From assembly GCA_033002965.1 (NCBI GenBank), contig JAURVB010014693.1, forward strand, positions 52,645-116,644: 64,000 nucleotides of DNA, given 5' to 3'. The translations under genes and the position numbers were made by a program. This DNA comes from Piper betle (lineage: Eukaryota; Streptophyta; Magnoliopsida; Piperales; Piperaceae). This document shows positions 34,030-46,915 of this stretch, piece by piece (within the stretch, counting starts at the first letter, position 1; every line of letters starts with the position of its first letter). Below the pieces are notes generated by a model. It ran no database searches. It worked only from the letters and a program-made list of their open reading frames with translations, and was not told where the DNA came from.

Positions 34030-36099
34030 TATTTTAACATTGAAGAATCTTACTCTAAATTGCTGCAAGTTTTTGTTTCTTATTTTTTATTTCATTGGTT
34101 GCGGTAAGCTTCTTTGCTTGACATGTTATTCGTTAATTGTTAATTTAGACTCTTGCTTGTTAAGACATCATATATATCTGATATGAACTTTTATATCCTC
34201 TTTTTCATGCATATGATATCATTAGGTTCCTCATGATACGTAGTAAAACCGACATCCGAGATGGTGAAGATGACGAATCCACAGTTTCTCAGCATAGGCA
34301 AGAGTTGATGATGCCAGCGATCAGGAAACTCGATTGAAATTCAGTGGAAAACTTCCGTAGCCATTTTATCACCGAATTTTGGTGGCTAAACTGTGACAAT
34401 CTGCCACCGATACTCAGTAGCAATATATGGATGGACACCAACTAATATTGTCACAGAAATTTGGGTGTCAACTTTGTGACAAATTGTCCCGGCTGACAAA
34501 TTAAAGAAACCAACGCCAAATTGCATTGCCACTAAATTTTGGTGTGACAAATCTATAAAAAAAAATGAAGCTGGGAACTGAAATTCTTTTGAGAAAAAAA
34601 AATTTACATGTAAGCATTTACATATTTATTCAAACCATTTTTAAGAGTCTCAAATATATCCAAAACATATAATTTTCATCACATAATCCACAAATAAGTC
34701 ATCTACACAAAAGTACAAACGGTACAAGTCAAGATCAGTCCATCACAAAATTGTTTCCAACAAATCTAACTCATCCACACACAAAGTCATGAAATAACAA
34801 TATGTACCATCAAAAAACTATAGATGAGAATCTGATGGAAGTTGTCTCTCATCATCTGGCCCGTCATCGGCTGGCTCGCCCATATATAGCCCACCAAGCA
34901 TTTCCCAACATTACCTCGATGCAGAATTATCCTGAGTCCGATTCTCTACCATACGATATTCCTTCTTGTGTTCTTATGATGCACGAAGCTCTGCAATAAA
35001 TTTATCATTCATTTTTTCAGGGACAATATCTAATGCGAGTTGTGTAGCATCAGCAATGACATCTTACCGCATAGTCTACATCTCTTCCTGCATCACCTCA
35101 CGTACTACAGTCTACTACAGTCAAAAGTGGATGGAGGCACTCCTCAATCGTATCAACATAACAGATCAAGTTTGGATTGAAAGTCTGTGTAGCGCCATCA
35201 TGAGGAATCAGACCTCTATCAATTGATTGAGATGACCAAGAGCCTCATCTTCATGGAGTTCGGGGTGAGCGGAGGTGCCGTCACCGTATTTGCCATGAAT
35301 CCTCTTCTTATGCCCAACTTGTAGACGGCGAATAAACTTATTACATGTATCCACAATAAAATAGCAACAACAACACGGCGATAAAATAACAATGGTTATG
35401 TAGCTTACTCATTTCATATGTTCAATGAAATTGCAAAATTAATTAGCATTTCAACTCAACAACAAGAGAATGAATTGGCCTACAAATCAGTTGCTCTATG
35501 AAGATCCGACTCGAAATTAATTGCTCTGTGAATAAACAGTGACCAAAATATCTTTACTTCCTAAACATTACAATCATGATTTCCATAAACAATCCAAATA
35601 ACTTTGATTTCATAGAAAACGGAGAAAGTAGTTTCTAGACTTCTGATACAATCTTTCAATTATTTGAAGCAATTCAATTCAAAGTTGAAAAGTTAGCCAT
35701 TGTGCTTATGTCAATAGTGATCTTCAAACTCTATAAGCAAGAAAAAAGATGACAATTTTGATCATGCTAAGCTATGGAAATGAATACTCAGCAACTCAAT
35801 TCAATACAAAGGTGAAACGTTTCCATTGTATACATTTCCATCGTGATCATCTCAAATTCTATAAACAAGAATAAAGATGATAAGTTTGATCAAGCTAAGC
35901 CGTGGAAATGAATACTCAATTAATCAAAACCAATTGATCTTCATAAACAACTAATTAAATATGACTTGCCTAAAGCCCTGATATTTCTTATTTTTGTATG
36001 GGCCTTTTCCTTTGTCCGCATGGCGAGCCATGTAGCGGAGAACTCGAATTACTATAAGCACCTCACCTAACAATTTATTAAAAATATAAGTGTCTAGAA

Positions 36100-36690
36100 A
36101 TGAATGTATAAAGTCATATTTAGATAATTAACGATAAATTTTCAACAATTTTTCACCAATTTTATAAAATCAAACATTAACATAAACAATTTACTAACAT
36201 TCAATAAATAATCAATGATATATAACTAAAATTAACAATCAATAATATAAAGTACATCTTAACATCATTTAAAACTTGATTAATTACATTAATTTTCAGC
36301 AATTTCTCATCAATTTTGTAAAAATCAAAATATAACATAAATAATTTACTAAAATTCAATGAATAATCAATGATATCTAAATAAAATTAATAATCAATTA
36401 TATATAGTACAACTTAACATCATATAAATCTTGATTAATTAAATCAATTTTCAACAATTTTTCTTAAATTTTGTAAAAATAAAAAATTAACACAAACAAT
36501 TATTCATTGAATGCATTCAATGAATAATCATTGATACATAACAAAAATGAGCAAGCAATGTATTTAAATACATCTTAACATCATTTAAAACTTGATTAAT
36601 TATATTAATTTTCATCAATTTTGTAAAAATCAAAATATAAGAAAGACAATTTACTAAAATTCAATGAATAAAATGAATAAAAGGAGGGAG
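36100..36690 (+). repeat. Tandem array, period about 155-160 bp, four units
   Basis: The anchor TTTTC(A)CAATTT...AATTTTGTAAAAATC recurs near 36137, 36293, 36448 and 36610, spacing 156, 155 and 162 bp. Each unit also has an AATGAATAATCA..GATA segment and an AACTTGATTAATTA-type segment. The unit is AT-rich and has no open frame. Confidence 0.75.
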
Positions 36691-36931
36691 TGGTAAATTG
36701 ATAAATGTTGTGATAGCCTACCCTTGGGCAGGAAAACTTTCTTGCCTCCAAATCAATCAGACAATCCAAATTAAATCACACTTAAAAAAAATAATCAAAA
36801 CCCCACTCCACCTGTGAGGGCAATCGACATCCAGATCCAATTGCCATCAGGCAGACCAAGCCAACTCTAGCTAAATTAATCTATGTTACACAAAATTTCC
36901 TACCCTGAGCTCGTATAAACTTTTCCCTATA

Positions 36932-36980
<49 letters not shown>

Positions 36981-37199
36981 TATATTGCTTAAAAATATTG
37001 ATCTAGTTATTCTAAAAATAATAATAACATATTTTAATAACTTTATAACAATAATGATTCGAAGAGTTAATTGCTGAATCACTCGTTATGAAGTCAACAG
37101 TAGAGTTGACTTGATTTGACAAGCTAGCGAGCCAATTTGAAGAGTTTTTAAAATAAAAAATGAGTTTTCAAACTTAGACTTAATGGGGGAAAAATAAGG

Positions 37200-37290
37200 T
37201 GAACCACACAATCAGCACCAACTACCCGAAAACAGAAATTAATGACATGCCTTCGAAAAATTTAATCGATCATTGTGGTTTGACTTATCA
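37200..37290 (+). pseudogene. Possible SRS2-like helicase exon fragment
   Basis: The stretch from AATCAGCACCAACTACCCG through GAAATTAATGACATGCCTTC to TTAATCGATCATTGTGG aligns to 16620-16700 of the helicase gene (GCGCCAATTGTCCGCG, GAAATTAATGATATTCCTTT, CAATCGATCATTATTGC). It covers about 85 bases at roughly three quarters identity by eye. One frame gives EINDMPSKNLIDH, against EINDIPLENSIDH in the gene. No other helicase exon is visible nearby. Confidence 0.45.
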
Positions 37291-38608
37291 TACAATCGAG
37301 CCAAAAATTAGGTTTCTAGGCGGAGCTATGTATCCGACACTAGACATCCTTAGGCTTTGGTGCCATCGTTAAATGATTTTATTTTTATTTTTATTTTTAT
37401 GCAGGAATGATAAATGGGTTTTGAATCAACTGATAGGTTTAATGGGCTTTGAAATGGGCTTTGTGACAACCATCAAAATATGGATTTCCCATTTGCTTGT
37501 GATAAAGTCGCCAATTTCTTTCACAACATGACCACCGGATGCTCCATTATCGCTTTCGTTAAAATATTGAAAGCTTATGTTTATTAAAAGTTTATATTAA
37601 CTTACACTTAGTTATCGATTATTAATTTTCACTTAACAATTGTTACGACCCATAAGAAAATTTTATTGGGCTACAAACAAGAACACAAAAAATTAATGGT
37701 GTTCAAGCACTCACAATATTGTGCGTCTTCCTTCAAAACCACGAGTATTATTTAATACCAGAGTATAGAGAATATCTGTAAGCCCTAGCTTTTTAAGTGA
37801 TAAAGAACAACCTTTGTTTTTAAGATGATCTCCACAAGGAGTAAGAAGAGGGTTTTGTAACACAAATTCTGAATCTTAGAAACAATGTTGAATTGGAACT
37901 TTTTCTTATAAGTTGTCAGGACGAAGAAATCGTTTTTTTAACAAAATAACGAATACTAATGTGTGACGAGCAAACTCATGAATGGGTTATGGGTAAGACA
38001 CCAGCATTTCAATTTGTCAAGTGTTCTTTTCTAACCAATTCAGCTCATGCTTCAGTTAGTTGCAGCAACCCAAGTTCTTCAATTCTTCTGTTGGCTTCTA
38101 GTTTCAATAAGACGGATCACCTCATAACCACAGCATTTAATGATCTTATAAAATTGAATTAGAACCATTTCTAACGTTTAGGTCGATTTGGGTGAGTAAC
38201 GAGTTGAGTATTTGGCTAGCCCAGGGAGGATCAATTACTTCATTAAGTACATAAATCCTATTATAAGCTCTCAATTGATGTATCAAATTAACATAGTTCA
38301 ATTTTTTTCACTCCAAAAACTGTAGTCAATTCAATGATTGACTCCCTACAAGTAATAAAATATATTATAACATATTATCTTTCCTTTAATTTAGTTAAAT
38401 CATATTTTAGAATAATCAAAATTATGTATTTATCAATTTTAAGAACCAAAACATCAATATATGCTAATTTGAGACCACCATTAGGGCTAACCATCATGTT
38501 CAAATCCAAATTATTATGATAAAAACTAACAGGGAGTATGTTTATAGAGTTAGTGCTGATCTTGTTCTCCATATCCCAAGCATCCTTAAGCTTGTATGCT
38601 CTTGTTTT

Positions 38609-39904
38609 CATGGCGGGCCTGAAAGTTGAGGCTATCCAAACTGTGATTCCGGCCAAGGTAACTGAGCCAAGAATGCGGCGGAGAATCTCGATATCTAGAG
38701 AACTTCAATCGGACTTTTTACAGAATCACATGCAAGTGGTACTTTACTACAAAAAGTCCGAGGAAGAAGACTGTGGCCTTGAGATTGGGGGGTGGCTCAA
38801 GGGCTCCCTCAGTTGTGCCTTGTGTGAGCAGCCATTTCTGGCAGGAAGGTTATACAAGAGCAGTGATGGAGAGTGGAACTTTGGTTCTGATGATTCCAGA
38901 TTAGGCTTGTGGAGGCACAATTGGATACGAGTTAATCCCAATTTTAGGACTTGGATGAGAGAAGAGATTTGTGGAACATCAACTTGGGTATTGGAAGGAC
39001 ATTGAGTAAGACCCACATTTCTCTGCCTTGTTCTATGTTCAGGTAAGTAAATATTATGCAACTTCAATTTATAATGATCTAGTTTTATATGATTGAACGT
39101 TTAAAAGCACATAATATAGAGCTTGAAGGTGGGAACATTTCCATTGAGTAATCTAGGTGACTAATTTGGTGGAGATGGATACGCTGTTGGTATAGCATGG
39201 AGCCCCTTATTAGCTGATCCATTTTTCATGATTACCGTCATCAAGAAAAGTCAAGTGCCCACAAGCTTCGTTCCCAACAAGACGGTGCAAAGCAGCCATT
39301 GCTCTACCTTCCCAATTTCAGGAGCGCAGGAGAATGTATCACTCTTCCTGGCTCTAACTCGGGAGGAATCCACAGGCATTGCAGCATGGTCTTCAACCTG
39401 GCCGGGGTTGGCACCAGTGCAGAGCAGATGCAGCAAGATGGGCACCCTCCAAACATTGCTTTGAGCAGGTTAGGAAGGAAAATAGTGGTGTTAACATGGC
39501 TTGCAAGTTCAGTATCATTTTTTGCGACATACATTGGTGGGCGTAAGGTTGAGGCTTGTGATGAAGAAATAGTGGCAACAAATGGACATGGGAACAAACT
39601 ATCTGAGGTAATATGGGACGACCTGGGAGCTAGGGAGGCGAGCTTCTACAAGGCAAATAAGCAAGTTCTGGTCTCATACCTGGTTGGAGCTTTCAATGAT
39701 GAAGGGCTTGTAATGATCATGCCATCACCAAGAGATGGCATTCCGGAAACAGTGATTGTGTCGCAGTACCTGTTAATCTCAGCTAAAACCTTTGCAACGT
39801 TGAAGATCTTCATGAAACCTCAGTCAGACTGTATTTCTTGTTCTGAGTCTGAAGCCAACGATGAAAAAGGCAGTCCTTTGTGCTTACCTGCTGTTCCTGT
39901 GTAA
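38609..39904 (+). pseudogene. BAHD-like acyltransferase pseudogene (copy 2)
   Basis: The plus frame starting at M 38609 gives MAGLKVEAIQTVIPAKVTEP, the usual BAHD N-terminus, then SEEEDCGLEIGGWLKGSLSC and ALCEQPFLAGRLYKS, the GWLKxSLxxALxxxPxLAGRL block. From there the expected continuation RLVEAQLDTS and WKDIE-stop-DPHFSALFYVQ sits in other frames. An intron is likely at 39043-39156 (GT-AG). Exon 2 gives GDGYAVGIAWSPLLADPFFM, QPLLYLPNFRSAGE and the long frame to 39904 with a late VSYLVGAFNDEGLVMIMPS. I see no HXXXD motif and no DFGWG. Each block needs a different frame, so it is a pseudogene as read. Confidence 0.65.
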
Positions 39905-41075
39905 TTAAGTCTTCGATGTTCGTTTATAATTTCTGTTATTTGTTATTATCCCAGCTGCTTCCACAGTTCCACTAATTGCTGCGCTCTAGGTTCCCTATTT
40001 TCCAAATGAGGAAGACTAAAAAATCGTAATAAAAGCTACTCCCGATAAATCAAACCTTGAATTCGTAGTCTATTAGCAAAGTTATAAGGGTGACGGTTTA
40101 TCACGCAAGGTAGAAATCAAACACACACAACATAGAAATCAAGCATATGAACTTATAAAAGGATACTTAGATAGTAAACATGACTGTTCTATAGGCTAGT
40201 GGATCCACACATATGCATGCCCATCGAGCAGCTAATTATAGTTGGACTGTCAATTCTAATCTTTATATATTTTGTCTATCTCCATCTCATGCTAATAATC
40301 AAGAGTCGTCAACCAACATTCTGTGCGCTCAATCAACCACGAGGCAATATATTGCATTTTTCAGAGGAACAAAAAAGAAAAGGAATACCCATTAAAACCA
40401 AGAGTTTATAGATATATATATATATACCATGTAGAGATCATATAAAGACCGTCAAGAAATAACTAGCCGGAAACAAGTGTTCCATATTTATTGTCCTCCA
40501 CTACGGACAGAGTACAAACTTAAACTTGTACTGTAATTGTTCCGCAAACAAAAATTACATAGCAACAAAGACATACTCAGTTCCTCGCGTATAAGAAGTG
40601 TCCCATGTTACTACGAAAGCAGCACCAACTTACCTTATCTGTCAACTGGCATTGTGATTGATGTTTCTCCTGAATGAGACAGACACATGCCTTCAGTCAT
40701 CTTGCAATCGTGTCAACCAGAAGTAAGCCTACACTCCCTTCCTCTAAAAAAAGTTTGAACATAAAAGATGCCCTTTCCTACAAGCTGGTGAGGCTAAAAA
40801 TAACAAAATAAAAGCTCAGAAGTAGAAGCCAAACTGAATATAAAGCTCACTATTTGATCAGAAAACCATGTTCATAAACTACAAATATTAAAAATACAAT
40901 GAAACTTCATTGTATAAGTGGCATTGTAAGTATAATTTTTGCACAAAACACTACGACAGGTAAAGTCAACATACTGCATTAAGGATAATCATCCATCTCC
41001 AAATTTTCCTCAGATTAATGGCTAAAGCAACTGATAATTGGAAAAAATCATACCTGACTAAAAACTGCTCTAACC
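39905..41075. other. Region between BAHD-like copy 2 and the MORF1-like gene
   Basis: Low-GC sequence with a short TA run near 40417-40428. The last few hundred bases before 41076 are the likely 3' UTR of the minus-strand MORF1-like gene. No other gene is visible. Confidence 0.5.
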
Positions 41076-44000
41076 TTATTGCTCATTATGCATTCCATCG
41101 TTGGGAGTGTACCTTGGTGGTTCATTTGGGCCCCCGTAATTTTGTCCATATCCTGGAGGTCCATCGCTTCTGTAATCTCCATCAAACCTCTGACCTTGCC
41201 CTGGGGCTGCATAATTTTGATTGTATCCAAGCCCCCCTTGCCGATAGTCCCCAGCAGGTGGAGAATTCATACCTCTGTTATCCCCACTGAAAGCTGGAGG
41301 ACCTTGAGGATTAAAGTTTCCTCTGTATCCCTGGTTATAGACTGGTGAACCTTGTGGAGGTGGTGAACCCCTCCAATCACCTTGATAGCCTGGAGGTGAT
41401 ATTGGGCCTGATGGCCCGTATCCTCTACCATCATATTGGCCTGGTGGTCCATAACCCCTTGCATCATTCTGGCCAGGTTGAGCATAACCTCTTCCATCAT
41501 TTGGGCCAGATTGAGCATATCCCCTGCCATCATTCTGTCCAGGTGGGGCAAATCTTCTGCCATCATTCTGTCCAGGTGGACCAAATCCCCTGCCATCATT
41601 CTGTCCAGGTGGACCAAATCCCCTGCCATCATTCTGTCCAGGTGGAACATAGTTTTGCCTTGGAGGTGGATACTGCGGATCATTCATATTCCCACTGTGC
41701 ATTGGTTGGAAGTCTCTTCTTGGTCTGTCTCTTCTGCCTTGGTTCCTTGAATATTGGATTGGTGGAGGCCTAGGAATAATAGTCCCATTGATATACTTGT
41801 CACCTAAACTAGAAGGAAAAGGTTAACAATGCAAGTAAAAGCTCAACTAATTATAGTTTTTATTTATATAATCTAAAATGTATTCAGTATCATAGTAGAA
41901 TGTCAAAACATACACACATCCTAGAAAACAAGACATCTTCACAAGAAAAATATCGCCATCATTTTTTCAATTCATACATATTCTTATAAGCATATACAAT
42001 AAATAAAGTAAAACATCATCTTTCACTTTGTGAAGGGTATGAAGTTCAAGCTGAAAGAACATAAGGGGATCAATATTTTACTAAGTTAATCAAACCCAGA
42101 ATTACTAAATTTACCCATGAAACCACATCCAAATCCAGTAGCATAGCTCTTGCACATAATATACTAAATTAAAATATGGCACATTTATGTTGCAATTGCA
42201 GAGGAAAAGCACTTCTCAATTAGTCCAGCCATATTATTTAAACCAGCAGCAAAAAAATTATGCTTAAAAATAAAAGAAATCATCCATGACTCAAAGACAA
42301 AAGAACGGACCTCCATACTCCTTGTTCACTGGGTCAATATATGAATCAGGCAAAATGAAAACAACTCCGGAGACCTGCTCAGTTAAACATATTCTGAGTT
42401 ATTGCAAGACAGAACCCAGTTGTCAAACTATACTATTTCGGTGAGCTGTTGAAGTTAAACTCTAACCTCGAAATTTTTCAGACTCCTCCTCAGTCATAAC
42501 AGCCTGAAATCCTTGATAAGTGGTGGTGCTACATGCGTACATTTTCTTCTTCGCCTCTTCGATGCTATTGGCAATTTTCATTAATATCAGAACTTTGAAA
42601 ATAAAAAAACATCACATTTTCAAATATTTAAGTAGCAGAGATTTTGGAAAAAAGCATATGCATTGATGGTCTCCAGCCCCACACAAAGGAGGAGTGTTGG
42701 CAAAAGTAAGGGCATCTGGCCATAAACCACTGCCATCTCTAATCACATGAATCCTATTTTAGGGCTTATGTGGAAAGATACAAAGGACATGTAATCATGC
42801 CAATAGAGCCCTTCAAGTATACAGAATAGACAAATTAAACCAACCATCCCGCGTTTGTTATTGCAAAAGACAGTGGCACCATTCATATTTCTCCAGTTTC
42901 CACGCCAACTACAGAAAAAGAAAAACATCGGCTAAAAGAAACAAAAACGAAAACAACAATATTCACGAGTAAATAAAGCCACATGCCATGGCAGCATTAA
43001 CAAGGTGATCTACCTTCAAATTCCTAAACCAAAATCACTCACGAAACCAGCTAGTTATTTCAACAATAATTTATTTGAGAAGCAAAAAACTGAAAGACAC
43101 TCACATAATCATTAATATTAATTCATATTTCTATAATTTCCATACCATCTACCTAAAAAAAGTATCTGCTAAAAAGTACCCCAATAAAATAAAGCTATTA
43201 CATCCAAAATTGGGAGTTCATCCCACCAAATCTCATGCCTACCTTCTATTAAGAGATAGACATGAAGTAGAAACCCTATCTTGGGGGAAGGTTTTATTTT
43301 TTTCAAAAAATAAGACCCCCCTTAGAGGAACTGATGTATTTTCTAATTAATAAAGAATTTAGGGTTTGTGCTCTTTGAGACTTAGGATCTAGATTGTGCA
43401 CTCAAATATTCTCCATCTATAAGGAGATTCAACCTGCCAGAGCAAACTTAGATGTGTTCTGTGCATCGAAATTAAATAGTGGATGTTGTCACAGGCTAAA
43501 TCCCCTCACAGATGGACGATAAACATTTAAGTTAATAGTCCAGATCCAAAGTCTCAATGAGCACCATGATAAAAACCATGAATTCTTTCTTAATTAAAAC
43601 ATACATCAATTTCTATAAAGAGGGGCGGGGTTGGGGTGCGGGGGGGTTCATTAATCGGAAAGAAAATAGAACCTCTTCCCCTAGTCAGTGTTTCCACTTC
43701 ATGTCTATTTCTTAAAGGAAAATAGACATGAGATTTGGTGAACTACCCCGTGCGGCCCTCCCACTCCCATCCCTACCTGCATGCAATCCTTGATTGAAGA
43801 TATATACATTGACAACCTTAACAAGGTGATCTACATTTGAATTTCTACAACAAAATGAGTGAGACATTCAATTGAGTCAGTTAAACTATATTTATTTGGT
43901 ATAGACTTTTGTTAATCAATGCAAAAATTACTTTGAAATGACATAACTTAGTTCCCATAATCTGGTGACACTCATTAACAATCATTAATCCAGCTTATAT

Positions 44001-45386
44001 TACCTTTTGAACGACCATAAATGTAAGCGCTTCATGAACCAGTCCAACAAAAGAAATTGTTTTAGGCAATTAAAGTTACATAAAATAGAAATATCCATTT
44101 TCCATCGAAAAAAACGAGCAACCAATCCAATAAAGTTATTTAGACCACATGCTGGTTCAGACTCTGGTCACAAGGGAAATAATAGCTTCCAAAATTGACC
44201 TACTTATATTTCATTATCCAGCGATACTCAAATATTAATCAATAATATAACTTCATACTTCCAAAATTTTCCACTAAATTATGGGAAAAATAAGAAATAC
44301 TAAAATGAGCAACTGATCCAACCAATTCATTTTTTCTATATGCATTTGGTCCAGAATCTACTCAATAAAAAGCAAAAGAAAATGACAAACTGCCACAACA
44401 TAGGAAGCAATCAATGCTTGCATCCCAAACCCACAACACAAATCTGTAAATAATAATCATTAACCTAGCTTTCATGCTTCCCAAATTTCCCATTCAACCA
44501 CTAGAAAAATAACAATAATAAAATGATCAACTTATCCAATCAAGTCGTCATTGCATCTACATAAATTGGTTCAGACTCTGTTTCGTAAAAGCTGATAACT
44601 TACTTCTAAATATTGACCCACTCATTATTATACTGCATAATAATCTGGATTCCTTAATATCACGTTCATATTTCCAAAATTTACCATAAAATTACTATAA
44701 TAATAAGCAATACAGTAATGATCAACTAATCCAATCAAGTCATTTCAATTCCATGCATTTGGTTTAAACTCCATTAACTCAAAGAATAAAAAATAACTAC
44801 TACAAAACCCTACTTATATCGTATAATCAAGCGATGCACACATACCACAATCATCAATCTAGCTTTCAAGTAATAAAAACATAAGCAAATCCTAGAACCA
44901 ATCAACTAACCCAATCAAGCCATTTGGACAGAGTACGCATTTGGATCAGAATCTACTCAGAAGCGAAAAAATTGACAAGCTGCCGTTAAAATAGGAAGCA
45001 ATCGTCACCTGCATCCCAAACCCTTGGCACAAGTCTGGACATAGGTCTCGACCATCTCCTCCGCCGTCGGCTTCGGATCCTTGGGGAAATCCATGGTGAT
45101 GAGCCAGTGGTTGTAATCGCAACCCTCGAACAGAATCGTGTCCGGCGAGATCTTCTCATCGTCCCCGAACCTCGACGAGGCCGCCGCTGGCGACGAATCG
45201 GAAGGAAGCCGAGGGAACGAGCCAGAGCGGCGCCGGAACCCTCCCGAGCTCGTTCGGGAGGGGTACGGCGCCGGAAAAGCCCGGACGACAGCGGGGGCTA
45301 TCCGGCGGAGCCGCGAAGGAAAGTCGCCGGAGTGCGACGGAGGTGAGGAGGAGGGACCGCCGGAGTCTGAGGGTGGAGAGAGCCAT
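41076..45386 (-). CDS. MORF1: MORF1-like multiple organellar RNA-editing factor, frame-disrupted in exon 1 and exon 3
   Basis: MORF/RIP proteins join PPR proteins in organellar C-to-U RNA editing; MORF1 is mitochondrial. Exons on the minus strand: 1, 45386-45009 ([14 protein letters not shown] start, like MORF1); 2, 42564-42467; 3, 42374-42311; 4, 41803-41076 with stop. The conserved box reads [35 protein letters not shown], then across the splice [52 protein letters not shown] and [19 protein letters not shown]. Exon 4 then carries seven 11-residue [11 protein letters not shown] repeats and a glycine/proline-rich tail. Two frame problems exist: the M frame is one base out of register with the conserved box (somewhere at 45160-45250), and exon 3 is two bases short at its start (GGTCTCCGG, expected near GGTCTCCCNGG). 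Splice sites otherwise match. The gene may be real with assembly errors, or newly broken. Intron 1 is 2.4 kb with repeats. Confidence 0.85.
41410..41650 (-). repeat. In-frame 33-bp minisatellite in MORF1-like exon 4
   Basis: Seven tandem 11-residue units of consensus [11 protein letters not shown] are coded here, three nearly identical at DNA level (CCATCATTCTGTCCAGGTGG). Such repeats are expected to vary in number between individuals. Confidence 0.85.
43217..43745. repeat. Inverted repeat in MORF1-like intron 1 (MITE-like)
   Basis: The arm at 43217-43290 (CACCAAATCTCATG, then GATAGACATGAAGTAGAAAC) is the reverse complement of 43670-43745 (GTTTCCACTTCATGTCTATT, then CATGAGATTTGGTGAAC) with a few changes. 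The central about 380 bp has no coding frame. No clear target duplication was found. Confidence 0.6.
44003..45010 (-). repeat. Five tandem units (about 200 bp) in MORF1-like intron 1, with exon-1 edge copies
   Basis: The word (GA)TCAAC..ATCCAATCAAGTCATTT followed by CATTTGGTTCAGACTC recurs near 44095, 44312, 44525, 44717 and 44903 (spacing about 190-215 bp). In addition 44390-44460 (ATAGGAAGCAATCA, GCATCCCAAACCC) repeats 44975-45045 across the true exon-1 donor site. The intron therefore grew by duplication of a unit that included the donor. Confidence 0.65.
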
Positions 45387-46688
45387 GGGAGGGCGGCGGT
45401 GGAGGAGCGGTAGGGTTTTTAGGTGGGGGGAGGGGGATAAGATGAGGGTTTTAGAGGAGAAGGGAATTGGTTTCCCGTGGAATTACGTTTCTTTGGTGTC
45501 AGCTAATGTTCACATAGGGTGGGCAAATTGTTTTCCTTGTAGCGGGAGCGGATCATTAGAATGAATTAGCCATTTTGTCCATGTCTTCTTAAGAAAAATG
45601 TGACAAAATTTCTCCAAAAAAAGAGTTAAAAAAGCTTATTTTAAATGAAGTATATATATTTGTGGGACTTTTTCCGAAATAAAAAATGGGCCAAATTTTA
45701 TTTTTAGCGTGTATGATTGGGCCTGTATAGTTAAAATTCCTTGGACAAGTTAGTTATACTTAGACACAGTTAAAATTCAGTTTTTAAGATTTATTATCAT
45801 GTTATATTTATCGCATTATTTATTATTTTTAGCTAGTCGCTAACCAGTGCACTGTTCAGTTAAAGGATTCTAAACAAATTCGATTTACAATAGAAATCAA
45901 AATAAATTTTAATTATGATAGAAAAGTTTTAAAGGATTTGAAATAAATCCTATTTATAATAGAAAAGTAATATTTTTACAAAATAAAAAATAATGAGTAA
46001 TATTAAAAGTTATATGTTTTATATATTAATATGGTTTTTACAAAAGACCAGTACCTTATTTGTGCAATTACTGTATCTTTAAATTTTCTTTATTTCTCTC
46101 GTAATATATCAATCAACATAGAAATCAAAATTACTATTTTTTATACTTGAATAATTAAGTATTCATAACATTACCATGAAATTGTTCAAAACCTAAGATT
46201 CATGTAGCTTAAATTTAATATTTTTTATGATAATTTAGTAATGAACGAGGAAATGTCTATACTTGGTTTATTTTTGTATGATCATAATCGATTGGTCGAA
46301 TTCAGTCACAATTACTTGCACATTGGGTAGACTTAATCATCTGCCCCATTTCCTTCTAATCTTTCTCTATAATAATGTTGGACGTGTTAAATTTTTATTA
46401 AATTCATATTTATTCAAGTTGTATTTGGCTAAAGAGAAAAAAATGAATTAAGTATGCTTTTCCTTTACTGCTATTTTTCAAGTGTGTCCTTGCATAAATT
46501 AAAAGAAGGGAGACCATGATGCGCTCTAATTATCATCACATGTGCAAAATAAAAAATATTACTAGATGAACAAAAAAGCTAATTAATGATGTCCTTTAGT
46601 GATACAATTGATAATCTTATTAATGATTTTAAGGTTGTTGGAAGTTATCATTAGTTTTCTATAGCATACCTACAATAATAAATAACTG

Positions 46689-46915
46689 ACTCAAATCCAT
46701 TATAAAAACCTTCCTCGAAAAATATCATTAGCCCAAAAAGGAAAGAAATCGGGCTTAAGATCATCTTATTTATTTTCTTTTTCAAAAATATTTCTAAGTC
46801 AAATCATTATAAAAAACATCCTTGGAAAATATCATTAGCATATAAAAGGAAATAAAGTGAACTTTAGATCATGTTATTTATTTATTTTTTAAAAAAATTC
46901 TAATATTTCTAAATC
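46689..46915 (+). repeat. Tandem duplication, two units of about 112 bp
   Basis: 46689-46800 and 46801-46915 share AAATC.ATTATAAAAA.C.TCC, then AATATCATTAGC and AGATCAT.TTATTTATT, with moderate divergence. Confidence 0.65.

Larger units (their letters stand above)
34030..38608. other. Non-coding AT-rich region with repeats
   Basis: No gene is supported. The stretch 34330-34560 repeats variants of an AATTTTGGTG word, which may be the subterminal region of a CACTA-type element; 34760-35350 on the minus strand gives broken frames of unclear origin (GHKKRIHGKYGDGTSAHPEL). The long TA run lies at 36935-36975. A tandem array and a helicase-like fragment are listed separately. Confidence 0.45.

Noticed and set aside
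41018..41773. Plus-strand open frames of 89-142 codons over MORF1-like exon 4
   Set aside because: They are antisense shadows of the repeat-coding exon.
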